Shown here piece by piece: positions 49,601 to 59,900 of a stretch of DNA of 64,000 nt. A program made the translations under genes and the position numbers. The DNA comes from Certhia americana (taxonomy: Eukaryota; Chordata; Aves; Passeriformes; Certhiidae). The stretch covers positions 37,745,408-37,809,407 of the forward strand of contig CM031879.1 in assembly GCA_018697195.1 (NCBI GenBank), in the 5' to 3' direction. Below the pieces are notes generated by a model. The model was not told where the DNA came from and did no database searches. It saw only the letters and a program-made list of their open reading frames with translations. Within the stretch, counting starts at the first letter, position 1; each line of letters begins with the position of its first letter.

Positions 49601-52036
49601 TATCTCTCCCTACTACACATGCCTAGTCCCTAAATTGGAACCTACTGGCAACTCCTTTTAATTTCCATTTAGGTCTGTGCTTAGCTCTGGGCTTTAGATG
49701 TGTGCTTAGCTTAAAAACTGAAATGTGTATGAGCTAGAAATACTGTTCATAGATACTGAAAGAGAAAAATATTCTTTTTGAATTTGAATTCTGCTGAAGT
49801 AAACATCATGTAGAATGTGAAGATACTTTGAATGTTCAAAAGTTGTGCATGTTAGTATTCACATGTGTTACTGTATACAACCAATTTAAGGAAACAAAAA
49901 ATAAATATTGGATATGACAAAGACCAACATAAAGTTAAATTGCTTTTACCAAAGCAATATTAAACAACTTTCAGAAGCAAAATCTGAAATTTTGAAATTA
50001 AAAGTTCCTTTGTGCTATGCATTCATAAAAAAAGGAACCCTCAAGGCCCCAGTAAAAATATATTTTTCAGTGAATTAATGTTTCCAATTTCACAACCAAC
50101 AATCAAGTTAAAACTCTCTCCTTTCTAATCCAAACTTTTCCACCTGTATCATTACTATATGCAAATTACCACTAAATACAGCAAAATACATGACCAAGCA
50201 GAGAGCAAGGAAATGTTACTTCTTTAATTCCGCTGTTTACAATGTTCATGAAAGATGTACACTGTGGGACTCCTGGGAAACTAATTTATCCACCTCAAGT
50301 AGCAGAAATACTATATTTATTATCAGGCTTGAATGCAAAAATAAAGAAAATCACTGCTTTCTGTTATATGGCTGCAGAAGTCTGTCAAGATTGGCTCACA
50401 CAAACTGAGATGAAACAGAGATACTGAAATACAAAGCACTGAATTTTGGTATTGCCCCAGTTATTATAAAGTTAAACCTTGTTCATAACAGCATTACAAC
50501 TCCTTCCTTTCAGAAAATACATAACTTCTTTATATAAGCTCCTCTCATATATATTTTTTCTATTTTAATTCCTTTATTTAAAGTATAGTATAAGGATCAA
50601 GGCTTAAGCTTCTTTGAATAATAGCAGGTCATTCAGGAAATACATTGAACCAAATCATTTTTTTAACATTTGCAGAGTTTCAGGACAAATTTCCTGTGCA
50701 GAACCATGGTACTGGAATATCATAGCTTCTAGATAGTCACAAATATTTACACAATTAGGGACAGACATTGGAGCATCAAGAATCTTCAGATAGTCTGTCA
50801 AACACTAACTCTGATTATCCCTAGTCCAAGTGCTTGGCTAGATGCATCCCTGTATAGCCAATCTGATTCCTTGGCCGCTAGAATCCAACTTGGTCTTATT
50901 TCTTGACAACATCAGTGAAATGTTGATAATAAAATTATAACTTGCACAACTGCATTTTGCTTCTTTCAGTACATTTTCCATTGCTGTTGTGTTATTGAAT
51001 CAGTGCACAATTAACTCCAATCTTTAATCACTACATCAATATACAATGAAATCAGATCCTTTATCTCTCTGTCCTCCATCAAGCCATGTTCAGGCCCTCA
51101 TATCACAATTTTTGTATTTGTTCAGTTTTGAACATACTAGACATTGCTTTTGCCAAGATTATTTTTCACATATTTAGGTTAAATACCAGTGCACATATTT
51201 CAAATTAAGAAACATTAACCTGTCCCAAAACTTCGAAAGCTATTTAAATAAAAGAGATGCTCTGTCTCAAAGAGATTCAATGTAACATACAGAAACAATA
51301 AAACAGGTAGGAAAGCAAAGTGTGAAAGTACTCTAAAACATACCATAGTAGGTAACATGAACCATATGAAGTCCTTTTCAGCAATTATTACATTTGTAAG
51401 CAAAGACTGAAGTAACTCAAGAGGGAAAGAGAAGGTAGCGCAAACGTGGTGGTCAAAAGCTATGTGACAAGGAACATTGAAGCCAAGGCAAGAACTGGAA
51501 ATTTGCTTCACATCACTTTATATTGCACATATATAAATAAATAAATGGGGAAAAGATTGAAAAAGAACATCACAGGACAATAAAGGCTCTTTTTGGTTGA
51601 TTTCTTTAATTTTTTTTTTTTTTTTTTTTTATTATGAGGGATTCTTGAGCACTGACAACACCAAGCTGTCCTAGAACACAAACACATACTATCCAAAATT
51701 AACAGCTTTACATTCCAAGCTCATTTAACTCTGCATTGTTCACTAAAGTATCCAGGGTGCAACAGGAAATTTAGTTCTACTTTCCTTTTATTTAGTGATC
51801 CCTTAGCTCAAAAATCTACAGAAGAAATAATTTTGAGAAGAGAATTTTGTGTATGTGGGATAATGTCTACAGTAATCACAGGGATTGCTAGTAGCAATAA
51901 TACATATTGTCAAAAATATATATAGTTTAGCACTTACTTTCATAAAGTATCACAAAATAATATATTCAGTTTGGTATCACAACCAAGCATCCTAATTTTT
52001 CTGACTTTTTCAACTCAACATATTCAGAAAGAATAC
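43666..52036. other. AT-rich sequence, no gene recognised
   Basis: No named gene. A G-rich palindromic patch lies at about 46977-47018. A minus-strand GG|GTAAGT donor-like site occurs near 45686, and a plus-strand AAG|GTAAGA site near 48390, both without a partner. Plus-strand frames at 45708-45973 and 46811-47137 are unrecognised. If the minus-strand unit at 53.4 kb is real, part of this stretch may be its introns. Confidence 0.45.
51610..51630. repeat. Poly(T) tract of 21 bases
   Basis: An uninterrupted T run after TTTCTTTAA. Read on the minus strand it is a poly(A), but no retrocopy is recognisable on that side. Confidence 0.88.
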
Positions 52037-52240
52037 CTGACGTCAGGAACTGTGTTTAAGAGCATAGCTACAGGAGGCTGTACAGAATATTTAGATGTCA
52101 GTTTGTGAAAAAAGGAGTCATGCTGTAGAGGAACAGGCCTGGGGCACTCATGTCTCTGAATCACTGCCAGGATCAGCAGACCGTCACTGTTAGGAGGATG
52201 CCATTCTTTCTGCACAGCCCTCAACTATCATTTGACACCA
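52037..52240 (-). other. Candidate downstream exon, unidentified
   Basis: On the minus strand a strong acceptor, CTTGCCCTTCTTACAG, precedes TGGTGTCAAATG. A moderate donor GTCAG|GTATTC follows 204 nt later. This makes it the best partner I can find for the candidate first exon at 53368-53500. Spliced in the frame of that exon it adds 16 codons (starting WCQMIVEGC) and stops at TAA at 52190-52192. A second frame is open for most of the exon (QKEWHPPNSDGLLILAV) but has two stops just after the acceptor and no early ATG. It may therefore be a terminal coding exon, an untranslated or lncRNA exon, or not an exon. No family recognised. Confidence 0.25.
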
Positions 52241-52609
52241 CTGTAAGAAGGGCAAGACAGTACAATTAAAAACAATGGATTTAAAAGGAGACAAGAATGA
52301 AGTGCAATTATTGGACCTAAAAAATGGATTTTGTAATAGAAGTTTGCCATTCATTTTATGATCAACTTTTATGATCATCTTTGCTTCAGACTGCTTGTTC
52401 TGGTCGTATACACAGGGTTAATTAGATATTAAAGGATCCCTCTACAATAGCATAAGTCATGAAAAAACCAAACCTGATAGGCAATAAGGAGCAGGAAGGA
52501 TATTTAAATCCTAACTGTATCAGAGGCTGAGCTGAAAAAGCTGTTGCCACTTTAATTTAGTGGAATGTTTGATTCACCCTGCATGGCCAAAATGCTCTAA
52601 GGACCATCT

Positions 52610-52631
52610 GGGGCAGGGGTGGGTGAGAGGG
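52610..52631 (+). other. Canonical G-quadruplex motif
   Basis: GGGGCAGGGGTGGGTGAGAGGG has four tracts of three or more G, with loops of two, one and five bases. This is the standard pattern for an intramolecular quadruplex. It lies about 740 bp downstream of the candidate minus-strand first exon, so the G-rich strand would be the template strand of that unit. Confidence 0.7.
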
Positions 52632-53367
52632 TTTTTTATTCTTGTTTAATCTTAATGTAGGATTACATAGTTTTTCGGAGCCAAGGTACTGAAGATTACT
52701 TATAATGAAATGCTACTGGAAGATGGTTGTAATTAGATTGGTTTGCAATTAAGATACTGAGAATATAATGCATTTTTACCTTTAGCTAAGCACACAAGCT
52801 TATTTATCTGGATGAGGCAAGAATTGGCTTAAAATTGAGAACCTTAATGATCCTACCAAGAGATTCTGCTGTTCTATCAATTGCACATGTATTACTATTC
52901 AAAGGAATCAAATTAAGCATCAGCTAGCATGAAATTACATTCAATTTAATATTACATAATATTAAAAAATCCAGACAGGTACAACATAAAAAGTTTTTAA
53001 AATGTATTTTGAACAACATGAGTTTGGAATTTCTGGTCATTTCAAAAGATTGCATATCTGAACTAAACAGAAAGACAGTGTGGGTCCATGTAAGGAACTA
53101 TAAATCTAAGTAATTGCAAGAGGATACTATTATTGGAAAACACAAACAATAAAAAAATCATAATGAATGTAATTTTGTGTTAGGATAAGAACAATTACAT
53201 GCTGATTTTTTAGGTAGCAAACTTACTGTGATGATATTGATTTCTTACATTTTTTCTCCTACCTATACAAAACTAATGAATACATAAGCCTCTTAACATA
53301 TTAGCTACTCCTACTCAAAGTTTACCTATCATTTAAAATCCTTTCAGTTTTATTAAAGTTCACTTAC

Positions 53368-53500
53368 CTGAAAAGTATAAAACCGGGTCCCATTAGGAGG
53401 ATGCACTTTAGGAGAGGCAGAGACAGTGTTCATATCCGAGAATATCATTTCTGGTCACACACAATACAATCCACAGAGAGCTACAGATGCAGAGCAGAGT
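53368..53500 (-). other. Candidate first exon with start codon
   Basis: From the predicted initiator at 53500 a 52-nt leader reaches ATG at 53448. The context is CCAGAAATGA (purine at -3), with an in-frame TGA nine bases upstream that fixes this as the first start of the frame. The frame then runs 27 codons, beginning MIFSDMNTVSAS, containing KVHPPNGTRFYTFQ and an N-G-T sequon, to a consensus donor CAG|GTAAGTG at 53367 in phase 0. A second in-frame ATG is codon 6. There is no signal peptide or membrane segment in these residues. I do not recognise the protein. The rest of the gene would lie to the left, perhaps beyond the window. The exon could also be 5' untranslated or belong to a lncRNA. 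Confidence 0.45.
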
Positions 53501-53660
53501 GCTAAGCTCGGAGACAAATCCTTTTATACATTTAGGGAGGCAATTGGACAGAATTCCGTCTGCCCCATCCGTTCGGATGTACAGTGACAGTGCTTTGAAT
53601 TCCTCACTCCTGCATCTGTGAGCTAAACTGTAAGGTCATTGGTCCCTGACCTCTAGCTCA
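53501..53660 (-). promoter_or_regulatory. Candidate TATA promoter
   Basis: On the minus strand TATAAAAGG (53520-53528) lies 28 nt upstream of an initiator-like GCACTCT with its A at 53500, the spacing expected of a vertebrate TATA promoter. A CCAAT box (53638-53642) lies about 140 nt upstream. It sits between two perfect nuclear-receptor half-sites arranged as AGGTCA-N8-TGACCT (53633-53652). About seven CpG dinucleotides fall between 53380 and 53670, a clear local rise in otherwise CpG-poor DNA. The combination with the exon and donor just downstream is what makes this more than a chance TATA string. Confidence 0.5.
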
Positions 53661-56600
53661 GACAGCCCGATGTAACATGCACAATGAATAAAAATTAGAA
53701 ATGCCAGAAAGAAAAGAGAGCCAGAACCTACAGTACATGGAGCTTGTGCAGAATCTGGCAACGCTTTGGACCTGCCCATCTGTTCTCAGTGATAATCACC
53801 TCCCTCCACCACAGCCTTGCAAAGTGATTATGCTAAGCATCCCAGTTAACCAATAAAACACAGTTTCATTTCAAGCAAGCATGCACAGTGAAAAACAGAG
53901 GACCTCTTCTGACTAACCTGAAGCATGCCTCGTGTTCAGTTTATAGCTGTATTTGCTAACAATGATAATTTTATCATTTCAGTTGCTGACAGCTATGTTA
54001 ACACATGCAACTTGCTTTAAATAATACAAAGGTATATTTTTTTGTCATTTTAACAGTCTTGTCTAGAAAAAAAAGAAACTGTGTATTGCTCTCCAAATTT
54101 GTACTTTTTACATTTCTTAATTTTTAGTGCTACTACTGGGGAGAAATAAGTATTTGTGAGATTCTTTGCAGAGCTATAGTCAGTTTAAATACAATACACA
54201 TTACCAGCTTCTTTTCTAGTTATTTTTTTTCTCATTTTCAGTCTGAATCTCTCTTGAAGAGAGGTTTACCTAACATTGCTAAGTATAAGGTTGGAATTTT
54301 ATTCTGAGCCTTACTGCGCTTAGCAAAGCTATAGACCTATAGCTTAATTCATTATTTATACACAAGGTGTTTTAAAGAAGTAATAATTTTAAGCTGATAA
54401 TACTTGTGAGCACCAGTATTATGCACTGAACATTCAAAAATCATTCATCACATCATTTTTTCAAACATAGATCATTTGAACTATGTGAGGATGATAAAGT
54501 AATATTCAAAGAACTTAAAACTTTTCAGCAACAAAAAATACGTATTCAATTTACAAAAATTGAAAAGTAGGGTTACATAAAAGGGCAAAATTGTAAAGTG
54601 GTTGCAAAACTAACTTTGCATGTTCTGTCAAGCACTTTTTATATTATTCACAAGGTTTAAAAGAGAGAGGAAAAACACTTAAGAAATGGCCCTTTCAAAA
54701 GGAACTTGTCAAAATTCTAAAAGCCTGGTGAGTTGCCAGGCTGCCTATGTTTTTAATTCTGTTTTATCTTAATGTTTTTAATAACAGGAGATAATGCAGC
54801 TTCTAAAGTAAAATAACTATGAAAGTAGTTGGAAAAGATGCAGAGATTTTTGTCTGTTTAAATTGTATGTCATAGTGGCGCATACTGCAACAATATTTTG
54901 TAAGCCAAAGAGAAAAAAATCTTCTCAGATCCTATTTATATCTATCAATTTCTTATAATTACCATGACATGGCTTCTATAACATTTACAGAATCAAAGCA
55001 AAACTACTGTCTGGAACATTTTCTTAAGGCCTAGATTTCAGATTACAATGCATTCTCCCCTCTTTGATTTCTCTTCCAGAAGATCTAGATGCTTGTATTA
55101 GCAAAGAGGCCCCTCAACTGGTCAAATGAAAGATATCAGTTTGTTTATAATCTGAGTACAGAATCTTTTAATATGAGCTGATACTTTCTTCTTTATAATA
55201 TGCCTACCGAACACACGTTATTTCTCCACAGTGCAATGAATAAAGTCTCTTTTATGGACATTTCAGATGGTTTGCCCTGGAAGAAGAAGGACGTTTACAT
55301 CAGTTTCCTCACCTAATGCGTAATTTGAAGAATTCATGCGCAAAATCCCATGTACGTTCTTCCGATAGACAAGCACTTTCACTACTCAGTAACTGCACTT
55401 ATTAGCTAGAACTTCTCTTGCTTCAATTACAGTAACTTTTAATCCTTGTTTCTACCAGGGATATAGAAAACTCAGTTCATTTTCTCATACTGGCACATGC
55501 TAAATCTTAAGTCATAGTTAGACCAAACTGCTCTAGTCACAGTTCCAATAATGCCTTTCATGATCATAATACTACTGCTGCATTTAGACTTGCTAGTTCT
55601 CTATTTGTTCCTCTAGGACTGCACATCTTTTAGGTGCAGCCTTCCACTGGGAGCTCTAACTGGGATCACTGTTCACCATGTCTTGGCTGCCTGTTACTTG
55701 AAAAACACTTTTCAAAATACTCTTCCTGGTGTTGTATCTGTTGTTTTGGCTATTCTGTCTAGGTGAAGAAATTCACACATAAAAAAACTACCACCAATGC
55801 TACCACAAAAAAAAAAAAAAAAGTAACAGCCCCCCATGCCTGCATTTCAGTTTCAATAAACATATCTCCCTATCTAATCAGTATAAATCTGAAGAGAAGG
55901 CATAGCATTGTAACTGTGTTCTAGCTGTCTACTAACTTCCACCTTGTGAGGAAAGGAAATTAATTTTCTTCCAATTCACTGCCATACAGGCAACATCTTG
56001 TATTCTTGTAGGATCCTCATGGAATCAGAATGTCATTTTGGCGTAACATTCAGAATAGACTGAAAATACTTGTTTACAGCAGTTTTTTCCTGAAAAATAT
56101 GAAACTAGCCTGCTGCCAGGAAGAGGTTAGAGCACAGGTAAATTTAGTAAAGCATGAACTGATGCTGGCAGAATGAGTGTTTGCAATTACAGAAAGAGTC
56201 AAGTGTTAGAAAAGCTATCAGCCCCAAAGCTGGGATTCAGCAATCTCCTCGGAACAAGGAGCTGGAACCATGTCCCCCATGTCTAATTGAATGCAACAAC
56301 GACTAAGGAGGGTATCAAGCAACATAAACTGAAAGATAGCAGAAAACGAAGAAGAAAATGAAGAGAACTGAAGGAAACTGAAGAGACCCAACAGGACAAA
56401 GAAACACAACTAAAGACAGCTCAGTGGTAGAAGTACTTACAATGGATACAATCCCCATTCAAATATTTGAATCTTCCAACTAATGGTTTAATTATTCCAT
56501 AAACTGAGACTTGTAGTGGAGGAAAAAAAAAAATCTCCTACATGAAAAGAAAAAGTTCTACTTGTTTAAAAGTATATGGCAATGCTTCTGAGATGGCTTT

Positions 56601-56808
56601 AGTTCCTGTTACTTTGGAATGTATGAGTGAGTTATCACTCATAAATGAATCTGTAATACATGAATTATGTTAAACTTTACATTTTGATTAGATACTAGTC
56701 TCCAAAATTTTCAGTAGAATTATTTATTTAATTTTTTAAGTGGGGATTTTACGCATAGCCTACGATTTTTCATAGTAGATACAAAACCCAAGATATGTTA
56801 TATATGTC
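53661..56808. other. Flank upstream of candidate promoter
   Basis: Upstream of the candidate promoter the minus strand carries a second CCAAT-type string near GTTAACCAATAA (53846-53857) that could belong to the same regulatory region. Beyond about 54 kb it is plain AT-rich DNA with a 16-A run at 55807-55822. No gene recognised. Confidence 0.4.
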
Positions 56809-56855
<47 letters not shown>

Positions 56856-56865
56856 NNNNNNNNNN

Positions 56866-56928
<63 letters not shown>

Positions 56929-56937
56929 CAGATAGAT
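56809..56937. repeat. (GATA)n microsatellite with gap
   Basis: About 120 bp of nearly pure GATA with one GACA unit near its right end, interrupted by ten N at 56856-56865. The Tyr/Leu/Ser/Ile repeat frame read through it on the minus strand is an artefact of the four-base period. It is the same repeat class as the array at 1-71. Confidence 0.97.
56856..56865. other. Assembly gap of 10 N
   Basis: Ten undetermined bases inside the GATA array. Such a short round number is probably a placeholder, so the array length is uncertain. Confidence 0.95.
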
Positions 56938-59900
56938 TAAGACTCCCAGTAAGTTACATATCAAAAAGGGAGACATATATATGGATATATCAGATTATTA
57001 TGTAAAGTGCTTTGAAAATTCAGGGACACTAATACAAACCCTTCTATTTCTGACCACAGAGACAAGATGCACGTTTTTAAATTGACAAACATGCTTAGCT
57101 TTTAATGTGCAAGTGCTTGGGATATATAGTTTCTCTTCAGAATATGTAGTGCAATATAAAACAGATGTTTTGAGTTAAGATTTAAATCACCAGCTCTTAT
57201 TGAATTAGGTGAGTAATTATCCAGAAACAAGGACTTTACATAATGTATTATTTTCATTTCTGTCTCTATCAGGGAAAACCATGTTAAAGAACTACGCCTT
57301 CCTCCAGGAGTATTATAAGTGTGTGATTTTCAGAATATTAGAGAGCTTTCACATTAAACCACTAGATCTTATCACTTCTATTTCACAGACTCAGAGAAAC
57401 CCTACCAATCTTCCAATATTGACAACACTGTACTTGATGTTTCTTTATTATCTTCCGTTGTAGACATCAAAATAGAGGGAGTATCATAAGATATGTTACT
57501 CATCTGGCTTAAAATATCCTGATTCTGCTTTTTACTGAAAACTTTTAATGTTTAAAGAGTTCTGTTTTCCAAGTATTAATGGCTGGAAATGATGCTAAAC
57601 CTTTACCACAGTTCATAAAAAAAAAAGATAATCAATTGCATATCAAATTTAAGTGACTATCTTCATGAAGTTACACATGAAATCTATTTTTTTACATCAA
57701 AATTTAAGTTCCTTTCAGCTTATTTAATGAAGTTCTAAAAAAAAAAATATGTATTTCTTTTTTCCGCCATCAACAAAGCAACACAAAACCAAAGTCTGAT
57801 GAATATACTTTAAAGAACATATAAAACTCACACATATGGAGTTCTAGAAACTAACCATTTCCAGCTGGTAGAACACACAGAAAGCAAAGAGAGAGAATGA
57901 AAGGCAATGAAGCATAGAACAAAGAAGTTCTTGCTCCCTTTCAGGCCTCTAGAACTAATAGAAGATCCTCATAGAATTTAAAACTGGTAGAAATAGATCA
58001 GCTTATCTTATTATAAGTAAAACCTGTTTTTCATCTTGTCTCAGTAATAAAGAGCAAATAATCATCATTTCCATCATTGGTCTTTGTTGTGTTTGAGTAT
58101 GCAAATACCAGCTTGTATCAGGAAGTGTCTCACAAGAACAAGTGCTGGTACCAAGGCAGTATAAACTTATCAGCCCTATTTTGACTCTGAACATAAGGAT
58201 TTGTGTAACCCTTGCTGACAAGTACACTGCAGAACAAAATATCTTCTGTTAGAAGTAAAAACTGTATGTCAGAAATACTAAAGGATAAAATGTGCCCCAA
58301 CAGATTTATTCTGTATGATGGCTTCCCTTTCAAGCATGAGAACAATAACAAAACTTTCAGGAAGTACAAATATGAATACAATTAATTTTTTTAAGTAAAG
58401 TTGCTTTGTTGCATATACTGAAATATTTTACAAGTATTTAATTTACTTTGACAAAAAAAGTCAACATCAACTAATCAACTTCAGACTCTTATAACTATTT
58501 TTCCTTTAAATGGCAAACTTGAGAATTCACTTAACAGTAAATCTCTCTATGCTATGAAAAGTCAATAAAATTAAAATTGCTCATTCGATATCTGAGTTTA
58601 TGAATACAGTTGCTCATTCAGAAATATTTTGTATAACCTATCAAGTATGTAGTTCATAATCAACAATTATGGAAGGCAACCATAATGACACTAAAGATAC
58701 TGACTGATTACTTGAGCAAGAGCAAAATTTCCCTTTCTTTCATATTCTGAACAAGCAATTTTTGACTACAGCTAAGATTCCTGTGCAGCACTGTCCTACA
58801 ATACTCTGGTCATCACAGGTGTAAGAATGTAAGAATTAATTCTCCCACTCTGAAGACTTAACAATAAAATAGTTCTGTATCTGACTTCCACATTGTTCAA
58901 CAAAGCCAGGGTGGAACACCATTCCATTTTTCTTGAAACAATTCATGTTCCCAGCACTGGATCTGTGCTTCCTCTGTGCAACTCAACCAATCAATAAATC
59001 TAGATTGTACACAATTTGGTAATTGAAATGAACCTTATATAAACACTGGTTTTATCTGTTTTTAAGATATATGTTGATAACAGTTACTGACTGAGTGAAT
59101 CTAAAAAGGAAAGGGAATGAAAACTTAATGCCTGTACATAGAGAAGTATACTGGACTTCAAGCATAATGTGAGAGTTGAAGGAGGAGAAGATGTCAGAGT
59201 TGCAAGAAAGTGTAGTGAACCAAACCACAAAAAAATTGAGAGATTGATCTCTGAAACTTAATTCATACCTGATTTGAAAAAATATTTACTTTTCTCCATG
59301 ACTCTTGGGTTTCAACTGCCAAAAGCACAGATATTAAGCTGTGTCTGCTCTATATAATGGTCGTCTGCCATTCACTTTTGATGCTAGGACTATGTTTCTG
59401 TTTTCTGATATACTAGATTTCATGAAAAAGTCTAGGTAATCCTTGGAATCAAAGACAATTTCTATGTAGAATCAAAGAAGTGACTGCCTTTATAAATATT
59501 TTTAACATTTCAGTCAAATCTAACATTAACTCTTGATGAACCAAGACCAAAGCCTCCAAAGCAATGTGATCCCAGAGTGTAAAAAAGAAATCATGTAAAC
59601 AGTCGGCTTGTTATTTCGCTATGTGTTATACCACTTAGGTGTCAGGTTTTTTTGTCTTAACTTCATTATATTGCAACATTATACACAGTGGTATCACGGC
59701 ACTTAGCAAAATATGAGTTGTTTCTTATCAGCAAATGTAGAATCAAATAATGTACATTACTGCAAAGGATCACAGAACATTAAAGATGAGTGAAATTACT
59801 AAAGAACATAAGATGATAATCATTGCCTATGTATCATCATCAGCACAGTGGCCTTTGCTTTTAACTGAACATCTTACATTATGTGCCTCATCCTGAGGAT

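Noticed and set aside
56770..56976. Repeating Y-L-S-I frame on the minus strand
   Set aside because: It is the translation of the (GATA)n microsatellite and its gap, not a protein.
59766..59800. GGATCACAGAACATTAAAGATGAG, resembling the start of a reverse-complement CR1 3' end
   Set aside because: Similarity stops after about 25 bases and none of the following conserved CR1 blocks appears.
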